Shown here in pieces: positions 24,710 to 33,673 of a DNA stretch of 64,000 nucleotides. The stretch spans positions 150,615 to 214,614 of the forward strand of contig DASWVB010000013.1 of the NCBI GenBank assembly GCA_036401375.1. The letters run 5' to 3'. Position 1 is the first letter of the stretch; the number at the start of each line of letters is the position of its first letter. This DNA is from DASWUZ01 sp036401375. GTDB lineage: Bacteria; Acidobacteriota; Terriglobia; Terriglobales; Acidobacteriaceae. The notes beneath the pieces were generated by a model that worked only from the letters and a program-made list of their open reading frames with translations, was not told where the DNA came from and searched no databases. A program made the translations under genes and the position numbers.

Positions 24710-26218
24710 ATGCGTAGATCCAACAAGATTGTGTTCTTTTTTCCATCCTTCTCCAGTTCAGAGGCGACGGCGCCTCTAGGTATTCTGGCTGTCGCAACAC
24801 CGCTTCTCAGGGCCGGCTTCAAGATCGTCATCATCGACTCGACCATCACGCCCAACTACAAGGAGCGCGTCCTCAACGAGGTCAAGGATGCGTTGTGCCT
24901 TGGCATATCGCTCGTGACTGGCCCGATGATCCGCGAGACGGTTGAGATCGCAAAAGCGATCAAGGCGTGGGACCCTGATTTTCCGGTAATCCTGGGAGGC
25001 TGGCATGCCTCTCTGCTTCCCAAGCAGACGCTGGAGGCTCCTTACATCGATTACGTGGTGCGCGGGCAGGGCGAAGACAGCTTCCTCGAGCTGGCCCAAC
25101 ACCTGCGCGACGGCACAGCACCCGACTTCGTAGCCGGCATCGGCTTCAAGCGCGATGGCAAGCTGACGATGACGCAGGAGCGTCCACTGCGCCCCCTTTC
25201 CGAGATGCCGCCCAAGGCGTACCACCTCGCCGACTTCGATGCATATGAGCGTAAATGCGGACGTCGATGGGCCATGTATACATCGAGTCTTGGATGCCCG
25301 TTCAACTGCGCGTATTGCACAAATTCAGGCGTCTATGGGCGGAAGTGGAATGCGTTGACGCCGGATCAGTTCGTCGAAGAGACGGTCGATCTGAGCCGCC
25401 GCTACGCGCTCGATATGATCTGGGTGGTCGACGACAACTTTCTCGTCGATATGGACCGCGCTCGCGGGATCGCCGACGGCCTGGTGCGCGAGAACTCGCA
25501 TTTTCTGTGGAGCATACAAGCGACCAGCAACGTCGTCGCTCGACTGACGCCGGAGGATCTGCGTATGCTGCGGCGCGCCGGCCTGCACCAGATCTGCCAG
25601 GGCGTCGACTCCGGCTCTCCTGCCGTTCTCAAGGCGATGAACAAGGATTGGCAGGACTTCGACTCGATCTACGAGAGCGCAGCACGCTGCCTTGAGGCCG
25701 GTATCCGGCCCTCGTTCAACATCATCTTCGCCTTTCCGGGCGAGGGACGCAGGGAGCGCCGCGAGACGATCGACTTCATGATGAGCGTCTGCCGCAGATT
25801 TCCCGGCGCGGAGTTCTGGACGAATATTTTTACTCCCTACCCCGGCTCACCGATGTTTTCAAGGGCAGCAGAGCTGGGCATCGATGTACCCACTTCACTT
25901 GAAGGCTGGGCAGACTTTTTCCCCCGGTATACAAGGCTGCCGTGGCTCAACGGCAAGGAACACGACCGGCTGCAGACGATGCGGGACTACCTCAGGGTCG
26001 CCTTCGACCGCATCCCGATCGGGGCGGACCGCCGCGGTAACATCACCCGGCTCATCCAGAGAGGCATCTCGCTGCCGGCGCGCTGGCGGCTCGATCACGA
26101 CCTCTACCGGCTGCCGGTCGAGCTGTGGCTCAACAACAAGCTGAAGCGCTACACGGAGATGAAGCCTGCTGTCGATGCGAAGCGGCTGGCGAGTACTCGA
26201 GCGGAGGCCGCGTGCTGA
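24710..26218 (+). CDS. B12-binding radical SAM enzyme 1
   Basis: A 502-residue class B (cobalamin-dependent) radical SAM protein. Residues 1-140 form the B12-binding Rossmann domain (ATAPLGILAVATPLLRAGF, VILGGWHASLLP, YVVRGQGEDSFLEL), without a DxHxxG motif, as usual for this class. The [4Fe-4S]-binding cysteines are C196, C200 and C203 in LGCPFNCAYC, and later motifs IWVVDDNF and QGVDSGSP follow the family pattern. Such enzymes mostly methylate unactivated carbons or rearrange rings. ATG 24710 lies 42 nt after the regulatory repeat. It opens the operon; a 67-nt gap separates it from the next gene, the largest gap in the run. Confidence 0.9.
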   Translation: MRRSNKIVFFFPSFSSSEATAPLGILAVATPLLRAGFKIVIIDSTITPNYKERVLNEVKDALCLGISLVTGPMIRETVEIAKAIKAWDPDFPVILGGWHASLLPKQTLEAPYIDYVVRGQGEDSFLELAQHLRDGTAPDFVAGIGFKRDGKLTMTQERPLRPLSEMPPKAYHLADFDAYERKCGRRWAMYTSSLGCPFNCAYCTNSGVYGRKWNALTPDQFVEETVDLSRRYALDMIWVVDDNFLVDMDRARGIADGLVRENSHFLWSIQATSNVVARLTPEDLRMLRRAGLHQICQGVDSGSPAVLKAMNKDWQDFDSIYESAARCLEAGIRPSFNIIFAFPGEGRRERRETIDFMMSVCRRFPGAEFWTNIFTPYPGSPMFSRAAELGIDVPTSLEGWADFFPRYTRLPWLNGKEHDRLQTMRDYLRVAFDRIPIGADRRGNITRLIQRGISLPARWRLDHDLYRLPVELWLNNKLKRYTEMKPAVDAKRLASTRAEAAC

Positions 26219-26285
26219 CCCCCCGCATCATTGCATCCGCAGTGCAGGCCCACCGCGACCGCAGCCGCGATCTGAGAGGTGGCTC

Positions 26286-27782
26286 GTGGTAGATATCCTG
26301 CTCACCCATGCCTATCACCTTGCCTACGATCAGAAGCAGGTGCGCAAGATGCAGCCATACAGGCCGCTTGGAACCCTGTATGCCGCGGCCGCTCTGCGCT
26401 CGGCGGGATTCAGCGTGGCCCTCTTCGACACCATGTTACGGGACCCGGAGAGCGAGTTTTCCGACTTCTTTGCGCAGCATAGCCCGCGGGTAGTGGCGCT
26501 TTATGAGGACGACTTCAACTTCCTCTCCAAGATGTGCCTGACGCGCATGCGCGAGGTGGCGTGGCACATCTCGCGGATCGCGAAGGAGAGGGGCGTTCCG
26601 GTGGTCGCGCACGGCTCCGATGCGACTGATCACTCCGAGATGTTTCTCGACCACGGAGTCGATTACATCCTGCGCGGCGAGGCCGAGCAGTCACTCGTCG
26701 ACCTCTGTCGCGCCTTGCTGGCTCGAACCCAGCCAGGCGACATCGACGGGCTCGTCTATCGCGATGCAGATGGCGCCAGGGTATGCGGCTCCGGTTCGAT
26801 GGCGAAGAATGCGGCCTGGGCCGACCTCCCGCAGCCTCCAGCCGATCTGACTGATTTTCACTCGTATCGGGAGGCGTGGCAGCAGGCACACGGCTACTTC
26901 TCAGTGAACATGGTCTCAAGCCGCGGCTGCCCCTACCGTTGCAACTGGTGCGCCAAGCCTATCTCCGGAAACAAGTTTCACCTTCGCGAGGCGTCGGCAG
27001 TGGCAGAAGAGATGCGGCAGCTCAAGGTCGATGCTGGAGCCGAACACATCTGGTTCAGCGATGATGTCTTCGCGCTGAATCGCCGCTGGGTGCAGGAATT
27101 TGCAATCGAGGTAAACCGCAGGGATGCAGCGCTTCCGTTCAAGATACAGTCGCGGGCCGACCTGATGTCGGTCGAGACGGTCGAGGCGCTGCAGTCGGCC
27201 GGCTGCGCCGAGGTATGGATGGGCGTCGAATCCGGATCGCAGAAGATCCTCGACGCTATGGACAAGGGCCTGCTGCTGGCGGAGGTGCAAACCGCGCGGC
27301 AGAGGCTGCGCCGCGCAGGCATTCGGGCCTGCTACTTCCTGCAGTTTGGCTACCCGGGCGAGCAGTGGCAGCAGCTGCAGGAGACGATCCAATTCGTCCG
27401 CCAGACCCGGCCCAACGACGTTGGCATCTCGTTCTCTTATCCGCTGCCCGGTACAGTCTTCTACGAACGAGTGCGGGCAGAGTTGGGACCGAAGCGCAAC
27501 TGGACCGACAGCGACGATCTCTGCATCATGTTTCATGCCGCTTACACGAGCGAGTTTTATCGTGCCGTGCGGAATGCCCTGCACGCGGAGGTGGACGCCT
27601 GGTCTGGCGGCGGAGCGCACTCGCTTGACCTGACCCCTCCGGTGCAGCAGATGTGGCAGGCGGTGAACGCACTGGAGCCCGTCAGCAGGAACCCCGATGC
27701 GCTCGATCTCTCAATGTCCGGCGGGTTTCGCGAAGCAGAGATCGTTCCACTTCATCAGCTCACGGGAAGCATGGGGGTATAG
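26286..27782 (+). CDS. B12-binding radical SAM enzyme 2
   Basis: A 498-residue protein from GTG 26286 (GAGAGG 6 nt upstream); the open frame runs back into enzyme 1 but is not translated there. The N-terminal B12 domain reads VDILLTHAYHLAY, YRPLGTLYAAAALRSAGFSVALFD, PVVAHGSDATDHSEMF and YILRGEAEQSLVDL. Radical SAM cysteines are C215, C219 and C222 in SRGCPYRCNWC, and the sequence then continues with HIWFSDDVFALN and WMGVESGSQKILDAMDKG. It resembles enzyme 3 next door (LLTHxYxLxxDxK.R.MKPYxPLGxLY) and the two probably arose by duplication. Substrate unknown. Confidence 0.88.
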   Translation: MVDILLTHAYHLAYDQKQVRKMQPYRPLGTLYAAAALRSAGFSVALFDTMLRDPESEFSDFFAQHSPRVVALYEDDFNFLSKMCLTRMREVAWHISRIAKERGVPVVAHGSDATDHSEMFLDHGVDYILRGEAEQSLVDLCRALLARTQPGDIDGLVYRDADGARVCGSGSMAKNAAWADLPQPPADLTDFHSYREAWQQAHGYFSVNMVSSRGCPYRCNWCAKPISGNKFHLREASAVAEEMRQLKVDAGAEHIWFSDDVFALNRRWVQEFAIEVNRRDAALPFKIQSRADLMSVETVEALQSAGCAEVWMGVESGSQKILDAMDKGLLLAEVQTARQRLRRAGIRACYFLQFGYPGEQWQQLQETIQFVRQTRPNDVGISFSYPLPGTVFYERVRAELGPKRNWTDSDDLCIMFHAAYTSEFYRAVRNALHAEVDAWSGGGAHSLDLTPPVQQMWQAVNALEPVSRNPDALDLSMSGGFREAEIVPLHQLTGSMGV

Positions 27783-29189
27783 ATGCCCGATCTACTCCTC
27801 ACCCATGGATACTTTCTCTTTGAAGATCCCAAAGAGCGGCAGATCATGAAGCCTTATGCGCCGCTGGGAATTCTTTACCTTTGCTCGCACCTGCGCAGCC
27901 GCGGCTTCGATGTCGACGTCTTCGATACAACGTTCTCAAGCCGTGAGCAGCTGTTCGAGCACCTGCGGACGGAGACGCCCTCGGTCCTCGGCGTCTACGC
28001 CAACCTGATGACTCGCAGCAACGTGGTCGCGACGCTGGCCGTCGCGCGCGAGGCTGGCTGGACCACGGTGGTGGGGGGCCCTGAACCGGGCGCATATTCG
28101 CTCGAGTATTTGCAGGCGGGCGCTGACTTTGTCGTCTCGGGCGAAGGCGAGCTGACGATGGAGGATCTGTTGACAGCCATGCGCAGCGGAGATGCAAACC
28201 TGTCGAAGATCGCCGGCCTGGCATACCTGGACGCAGATGGAAACTTATGCCAGAATGCGCCGCGGGACCAGATCCAGAACCTCGATCTGCAACCATGGCC
28301 GGCACGTGACGCCATCGACATTCACCGCTATGTGAATACCTGGCGTACCCATCACGGCAGCGGGTCGGTGAACTTCATCACCGCGCGTGGGTGTCCCTTC
28401 CGCTGCAACTGGTGCAGCCATCAAGTCTTTGGGCAGTCGCATCGCCGGCGCGACCCTGTGAGAGTAGTCGACGAGGTGGAGTGGCTGCTCGGCGAGTACA
28501 ACCCTGACATGTTCTGGATCTCGGATGACGTGTTCACTATCAACCACGCGTGGCTGCGCACCTACTCGGGAGAGATGAAACGCCGCGGGTTACGCATTCC
28601 GTTTGAGTGCATCTCGCGAGCCGACCGGCTCACCCCCGAGATGATGGACCTGCTGGCTGAGATCGGCTGCTTTCGGATGTGGATCGGCTCGGAGAGTGGA
28701 TCGCAACGCATTCTCGATGCGATGGACCGAGGCGTCAAGATCGAACAGGTACACAGTGCAGTCGAGATGTGCCGGGAGCGCGGTATTCAGAGTGGCATGT
28801 TCCTGATGTGGGGCTATGAGGGCGAAGATCTCGACGACATCGAGGCCACGATCAAGCACGTCAGCACATCGAAGCCCGACATCTTCTTCACCACTGTCTC
28901 TTACCCGATCAAGGGGACGCCGTACTACAAGCGGATTGCGTCGAGGCTGGTGCAGATCGGTCCGTGGGGCGATAGCTCTGACCGCGAGCTCAGGATCCAG
29001 GGGCGGCACTCGCGAAGCTTCTACGCACATGCGGACAAGCTGCTGCGCGATGAAGTCGCCCTCGCCCGCATTCTGGACAACTCGACCGGCATCTCGCGTG
29101 CCGCGGAGCCGGAGCAGGCCGCGCTGCGGCAGATGATCGCTCAAGAGCGAGCCGCCCTGCTTGCGACCTACTCGGAGGTGGAGCAGTGA
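27783..29189 (+). CDS. B12-binding radical SAM enzyme 3
   Basis: A 468-residue paralogue of enzyme 2, starting directly after its stop codon (TAG-ATG). B12 domain: LLLTHGYFLFEDPKERQIMK, YAPLGILYLCSHLRSRGFDVDVFDT, TVVGGPEPGAYSLEYL, FVVSGEGELTMEDLL. The cluster cysteines are C204, C208 and C211 in ARGCPFRCNWC; MFWISDDVFTIN and MWIGSESGSQRILDAMDRG follow. Annotation pipelines usually call such proteins BchE-like or hopanoid-type; neither pathway is present here. Its stop TGA shares one base with the ATG of the 34-codon ORF. Confidence 0.88.
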   Translation: MPDLLLTHGYFLFEDPKERQIMKPYAPLGILYLCSHLRSRGFDVDVFDTTFSSREQLFEHLRTETPSVLGVYANLMTRSNVVATLAVAREAGWTTVVGGPEPGAYSLEYLQAGADFVVSGEGELTMEDLLTAMRSGDANLSKIAGLAYLDADGNLCQNAPRDQIQNLDLQPWPARDAIDIHRYVNTWRTHHGSGSVNFITARGCPFRCNWCSHQVFGQSHRRRDPVRVVDEVEWLLGEYNPDMFWISDDVFTINHAWLRTYSGEMKRRGLRIPFECISRADRLTPEMMDLLAEIGCFRMWIGSESGSQRILDAMDRGVKIEQVHSAVEMCRERGIQSGMFLMWGYEGEDLDDIEATIKHVSTSKPDIFFTTVSYPIKGTPYYKRIASRLVQIGPWGDSSDRELRIQGRHSRSFYAHADKLLRDEVALARILDNSTGISRAAEPEQAALRQMIAQERAALLATYSEVEQ

Positions 29190-29293
29190 TGCTGAGGATT
29201 TGTTCCGTCACAGGACCTGTCTCGGACTGGCTTGGGCCGAACTACGTGTCGCTCTTTGTTGCATCGGGAGACAGGATAGTCGACCTATGCTGA
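29189..29293 (+). CDS. 34-residue peptide ORF inside the radical SAM operon; candidate precursor peptide
   Basis: The ATG overlaps the stop of radical SAM gene 3 by one base (TGATG) and the TGA lies 4 nt after the first base of the downstream methyltransferase ATG (ATGCTGA). The peptide starts MLRICSVTGP, has SDWLGPNYVSLF in the middle and ends RIVDLC. It has two Cys (5 and 34), one Trp, one Tyr and several Ser/Thr/Asp, residues that radical SAM enzymes of RiPP pathways often modify. The perfect fit between two genes suggests translation coupled to both. It may instead be chance or a leader ORF. Without it there is a 97-nt unexplained gap in an otherwise overlapping operon. Confidence 0.4.
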   Translation: MLRICSVTGPVSDWLGPNYVSLFVASGDRIVDLC

Positions 29294-30270
29294 GCACAAA
29301 GGAGCAGCCGGAGACCGATCTCCAGTTTCAATTCTATGGATTGACGCTGCGCTGCCCGCGGTGCGGCGCGCCGCTGCCAGCGGAGCCCGCAATGTCGTAC
29401 AGGGCCTGCGACTCGTGTTCGTTCCAGCTGCTGCGGCGCGATGGAATCTGGCGGGCGCTGCCTGCGGAGAGAGAACAGTACTACGCGCAGTTTGTCGCGG
29501 ACTATGAGCGAATCCGCACAGCCGAAGGGCGCGGCAGTGAGAGCTCCAGCTACTACCTCGCCCTTCCCTACCGCGACCTTTCGGAAAAGAATTCTTTGCA
29601 GTGGACGATACGACGGCGCACGTACGAGTACTTCCTGGATCACATCCTGCCCGAGATACTGGCCACGGGCGGTGCCGGCGCTCGCGTACTGGATGCCGGC
29701 GCGGGCAATGGCTGGTTCAGCTATCGCCTTGCCATGATGGGACTGCGGCCCGTCGCCGTTGATCTGCTCGTCAACCAACAGGACGGGCTGGGAGCGGCCC
29801 GGCATTTTGAGGAGCATCTGCCAACCATGTTTCCCCGCTTCCAGGCAGAGAGCACGCACCTGCCTTTTGGCCCAGCCCTCTTTGATGCGGTCATATTTAA
29901 CGCCTCCTTGCACTACGCGGAGAACTACACAGCGACCCTGCTCGAAGCGCTGCGCTGCCTGAAGGCGGGCGGGATGATCGTTGTCGCTGATTCGCCCTGG
30001 TACTCGAAAGAAGCCAGTGGTGAACGGATGGTCGCTGAACGTCAGGCTGCTTTTCTCAGCCGCTACGGCACACGTTCAGACTCGATACGCAGCCAGGAGT
30101 TTTTGACGGACGAGCGTCTTGACGATCTGGAGGTCCAGCTCGGCCTGAGGTGGAGACGGCACACACCCTCTTACGGAGTGCGATGGGCCATGCGCCCCTG
30201 GATTGCACGATTGCGCGGTCGCCGGGAGCCGGCCCGCTTTCGGATCTATACCGCCAGGAAGCTCGCATGA
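29287..30270 (+). CDS. SAM-dependent methyltransferase with N-terminal zinc ribbon
   Basis: A 327-residue protein from ATG 29287. Residues 20-60 form a Trm112-like four-cysteine zinc ribbon (LRCPRCGAPLP, C23/C26, and ACDSCSFQLLRRDGIWRAL, C41/C44). A class I methyltransferase domain follows: VLDAGAGNGWFSYRLAMMG (motif I), VAVDLLVNQQDGLG, FDAVIFNASLHYAENYTATLLEALRCLKAGGMIVVAD. An upstream in-frame start at 29161 would overlap the previous gene and lacks similarity. The 3' end overlaps radical SAM gene 4 by 4 nt (ATGA). It probably methylates O, N or C of the pathway intermediate; which one cannot be told. Confidence 0.85.
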   Translation: MLSTKEQPETDLQFQFYGLTLRCPRCGAPLPAEPAMSYRACDSCSFQLLRRDGIWRALPAEREQYYAQFVADYERIRTAEGRGSESSSYYLALPYRDLSEKNSLQWTIRRRTYEYFLDHILPEILATGGAGARVLDAGAGNGWFSYRLAMMGLRPVAVDLLVNQQDGLGAARHFEEHLPTMFPRFQAESTHLPFGPALFDAVIFNASLHYAENYTATLLEALRCLKAGGMIVVADSPWYSKEASGERMVAERQAAFLSRYGTRSDSIRSQEFLTDERLDDLEVQLGLRWRRHTPSYGVRWAMRPWIARLRGRREPARFRIYTARKLA

Positions 30271-31730
30271 TTCTTCTCTTTCATCCACGCGCTACAAGGC
30301 CGCGCAATTGCCGGCTGCCTCTGGCTGTTCTCGCCCTGGCTGCCGTGCTCGAGGGGCGCGAAGAGTGGGAGCTCGTCGACGGAAACATCGAAGACAGACC
30401 GGTAGACGCCATGCTGCGCATCATCGACGCGCACCCAGTGGAGCTGCTCGGCGTCTCCGCGATGCCGGGTCCGCAGATGGTAGCAGCGATGGAGGCCTCG
30501 CGCGAAATTCGTAAGCTGCGGCCGCACGTGAAGATCGTATGGGGCGGCTACTTCCCTTCTATCTATCCCGATGCCGCGCTCAACGCAAAGTATGTCGACT
30601 TCGTTGTAAGGGGACAGGGTGAAGACACTCTCCTCGAGCTGATCGACGCGCTGCGTGGCCAACGAACCCTGGAGTCGATCCGCGGGCTGTCCTACAAGGA
30701 TGCCTTCGGTCTGCATCGCAGCAACCCTGAGCGACCCATGAAGGGCCCCGACAGCTTTCCGTGGTCGCCCTTTCATCGCGTGCCGGTCGAGAAGTATCTG
30801 CGACCCTCCTTCTTCGGCAGACGCACTGCAGTGCATCACGCCAGCATCGGGTGTCCCTTCAACTGCAGCTTCTGCGGAGTTCACGCTGCGTATGGGCGCG
30901 ATGAAAAGATGGAGTCGCCCGAACGCACCGTCGAGATATTGAGGCACCTGGTCGACCGCTACGGAGCAGATTCAGTGCAGTTCTACGATATGAACTTTTT
31001 TCTGCGCGAGGATCATGCGCGCAGGCTCTGCGAGCTAATGATCCCTCTAAAGCTGCGCTGGTGGTGTGAGGGGCGGGTCGACATCATGTCACGCTACTCC
31101 GACGAGACGATGGCGGCGATCGTCGCGGCGGGGTGCACGATGATCTTTTTCGGCGCGGAGTCAGGCTCAGACTGGGCGCTCGAGGCGATGCAGAAGGGCA
31201 TTACCACCGAGCAGACGCTCACCATGGCGAGGCGCACACAGCAGTTCGGCATCATCCCGGAGTTCTCCTTCGTCATAGGGAATCCTAACGATCCGGAGAG
31301 AGACACGCGCGAGACGCTGCAATTTATCCGCAAGATCAAGAAGATCAATCCGGATTCGGAGATCATCGTTCAGCACTACACTCCCACCCCGCAGAAGGGC
31401 GCAATGTACGGCGACGTGGACGACAAGATCTCGTTTCCCGATTCGCCGGCTGAGTGGGCGACGAAGAAGTGGATGGACTACACGCTGAGAATCGATACCA
31501 GCGCTCCGTGGCTTAGAAAAAAGACGAAGAAGCTCATCGATAACTTCGAACTGGTCGTGGCATCGCGGTGGCCGACGGTGCAGGACATCCGCGCGCCCCG
31601 CTGGAGCCGCCTCCTGCTGAAGAGTCTGAGCGCGTGGCGATATGCACTGGGCGTCTACAGTTATCCGGTTGAGCTGCAGTGGGCGCACAGCTTCATCAAT
31701 CTGCGTAAGCCCAAACGGGAGAGCCTGTGA
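30267..31730 (+). CDS. B12-binding radical SAM enzyme 4
   Basis: A 487-residue protein from ATG 30267 (4-nt overlap with the methyltransferase). The B12 domain begins ILLFHPRATRPRNCRLPLAVLALAAVLEG and includes IVWGGYFPSIYPDAAL and FVVRGQGEDTLLEL. Cysteines C196, C200 and C203 lie in SIGCPFNCSFC. QFYDMNFFLRED and MIFFGAESGSDWALEAMQKG follow. It is closer in pattern to enzyme 1 than to 2/3. The C-terminal 100 residues (PWLRKKTKKLIDNFELVVASRW onward) are basic and helical, as in several B12 radical SAM enzymes. Its stop overlaps the next start (GTGA). Confidence 0.88.
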   Translation: MILLFHPRATRPRNCRLPLAVLALAAVLEGREEWELVDGNIEDRPVDAMLRIIDAHPVELLGVSAMPGPQMVAAMEASREIRKLRPHVKIVWGGYFPSIYPDAALNAKYVDFVVRGQGEDTLLELIDALRGQRTLESIRGLSYKDAFGLHRSNPERPMKGPDSFPWSPFHRVPVEKYLRPSFFGRRTAVHHASIGCPFNCSFCGVHAAYGRDEKMESPERTVEILRHLVDRYGADSVQFYDMNFFLREDHARRLCELMIPLKLRWWCEGRVDIMSRYSDETMAAIVAAGCTMIFFGAESGSDWALEAMQKGITTEQTLTMARRTQQFGIIPEFSFVIGNPNDPERDTRETLQFIRKIKKINPDSEIIVQHYTPTPQKGAMYGDVDDKISFPDSPAEWATKKWMDYTLRIDTSAPWLRKKTKKLIDNFELVVASRWPTVQDIRAPRWSRLLLKSLSAWRYALGVYSYPVELQWAHSFINLRKPKRESL

Positions 31731-33673
31731 GTGCGGCGCTGGAGCTTGAAGGACTGAACGCAAACGCATTCGCGTCGTGGGCGGCAGTTTACGACGAGCA
31801 GGAAAATCCGCTGCTCAGCCTTGAAGAGCGGTTCCTCTCTCGCATGCTGCCCGATAGCAGAGGCAGAGATGTGGTCGACGTCGGCTGCGGCACCGGCCGA
31901 TGGCTGGCTCACTTCGCCGGTGCGGGTGTCGCTTCGCTTTGTGGGCTCGACAGCTCAAAGGCGATGCTCAAGGCCGCCGCGCGGAAGCGACTTTCCAACA
32001 CTCGCCTGATCCACGCGGAACTCCCTTTCATTCCGCTGGACTCGAGCTCGAAGGATCTGGCCATCGCCTCCTTCGTCTTGAGTTACATCTTGAACCTTGA
32101 GGTTTGCGCGTCGCAGTTGGCACGCGTTATGCGTGCCGAAGGCGATCTGTTTATCTCAGACATGCACCCTGATACGGCGGCGGCGCTCGGCTGGAGGCGC
32201 AGCTTCCGTAGTGCGGGGCAGACACATGAGTTCGCGGCGCAGAGTCGCGCCATCGGGGCTGTGATCGATATTTTCGCTGGGAAGGGCTTCGAGCTCAGGG
32301 CATGTTTAGAGCCGCACTTTGGTCAGATGGAGCGCGATCTGTTTGCGGCTCGCGGAAGAGAGGATGCATTGCACCAGGCAGCCGGGATGCCCCCCGTCTA
32401 CCTCCTTCATCTGCGCCGAGTGCCATCCGGCACGGCTGTCGGAAAAGGCCGCGCCAAGGCAGCGCTCGTACTGAGCGGCGCAGAGTGTGCGCTTGGCCCT
32501 GGCGGGCGCGTAGCGGCGTCGGTATGCGTTAGCGGCGGAGTCGTGACATCGATGGTGAGCGAGGTCGCATCGCCGGTCGCCAGCCATGCTCACCAACTCG
32601 ACCTGGACGGCTACCTGCTCTTTCCCGGTCTTGTAAATGCCCACGATCATCTTGAGTTCGCGCTCTTTCCGCGTCTCGGATCGCGCAAGTACAGCAACGC
32701 GACAGAGTGGGCGCTCGACATTCAGGCTAATGAGGTCGAGACCATTAATCTGCACAAACGAGTGCCAAAGGAGGTCCGGCTCTGGTGGGGCGGCGTTCGC
32801 AACCTTCTCTCGGGAGTTACACGCGTTTGTCATCACAACCCATTGCACCCTGCGCTTCAGGACGCACACTTTCCGGTACGGGTCATCGAGAACTTTGGAT
32901 GGGAGCACTCGCTGGCGTTCGGCAGCGACATCTCCGGGGCTTTCCTGCGTACGCCTCCCGGCCAGCCGTTCATTATTCATGCCGGCGAAGGCGTTGACCA
33001 CACTGCGGCCGGAGAATTCGCCGTGCTCGATGCGATGGGCGCCGTCGACGCACGTACTGTTCTGGTGCATGGATTGGCGCTCGATGACGCTGGAGTTGCT
33101 CGGCTCAACGGCCGCGGCGCAGCCCTGGTTGTCTGCCCGTCGTCCAACGACTTCCTTCTTGGGAAGACTCTCACCCGCGAGCTACTGCAGCGCGTCGACA
33201 GAGTTGCGTTGGGAAGCGATTCGCCTTTAACGGCTGCCGGCGATCTTCTCGACGAGTTGAGGTTCGCTCAGCGTACCTGCGGCCTGGATGCCGACCAACT
33301 TCACGAAATGATCACGGAGGGGGCGAGCCGGATCCTGCACCTGGAAGGCGGCGAAGGAACTTTGCGAGTCGATGCGGCTGCAGATGTTATCGCAGTGCGT
33401 CAGCGCGCCGGCACTCCCGCGGAGATTCTCTGTTCATCAAGCTGGCGCGACGTCGAGCTTGTCATCATCGGTGGGCAGGTGCGCCTCGCCTCGCTGGAAC
33501 TTTTCGGCCGTCTGCCGCCGCCTCTACGGCAACACCTTACTCCTATTGCTGTAGAGGACGAGCTGCGCTGGATGTCCGGCCCCGTGTTGTCGAGGCTGCG
33601 GTCAGCGGAAGACGTGCTGGGAGTGGGAAACGTGCGTGCCGGTGGCCTGCGTGTCGCGCGGGCGGAGGCATGA
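31727..33673 (+). CDS. Methyltransferase-amidohydrolase fusion protein
   Basis: A 648-residue two-domain enzyme. Residues 1-235 are a class I methyltransferase (motif I VVDVGCGTGRWLAHF at 49-63, then LCGLDSSKAMLKAA). Residues 245-600 are a metal-dependent amidohydrolase of the cytosine-deaminase/chlorohydrolase branch: LLFPGLVNAHDHLE with H306 and H308, IIHAGEG (H418), VLVHGL (H448), ALGSDSP (D498). The metal ligands appear complete. Such hydrolases deaminate or dechlorinate heterocycles or cleave amides. The junction (about 236-250) has no stop or frameshift. Fusion implies successive steps on one intermediate. Starts with GTG overlapping the previous gene; ends with ATGA into the next. Confidence 0.85.
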   Translation: MSAALELEGLNANAFASWAAVYDEQENPLLSLEERFLSRMLPDSRGRDVVDVGCGTGRWLAHFAGAGVASLCGLDSSKAMLKAAARKRLSNTRLIHAELPFIPLDSSSKDLAIASFVLSYILNLEVCASQLARVMRAEGDLFISDMHPDTAAALGWRRSFRSAGQTHEFAAQSRAIGAVIDIFAGKGFELRACLEPHFGQMERDLFAARGREDALHQAAGMPPVYLLHLRRVPSGTAVGKGRAKAALVLSGAECALGPGGRVAASVCVSGGVVTSMVSEVASPVASHAHQLDLDGYLLFPGLVNAHDHLEFALFPRLGSRKYSNATEWALDIQANEVETINLHKRVPKEVRLWWGGVRNLLSGVTRVCHHNPLHPALQDAHFPVRVIENFGWEHSLAFGSDISGAFLRTPPGQPFIIHAGEGVDHTAAGEFAVLDAMGAVDARTVLVHGLALDDAGVARLNGRGAALVVCPSSNDFLLGKTLTRELLQRVDRVALGSDSPLTAAGDLLDELRFAQRTCGLDADQLHEMITEGASRILHLEGGEGTLRVDAAADVIAVRQRAGTPAEILCSSSWRDVELVIIGGQVRLASLELFGRLPPPLRQHLTPIAVEDELRWMSGPVLSRLRSAEDVLGVGNVRAGGLRVARAEA

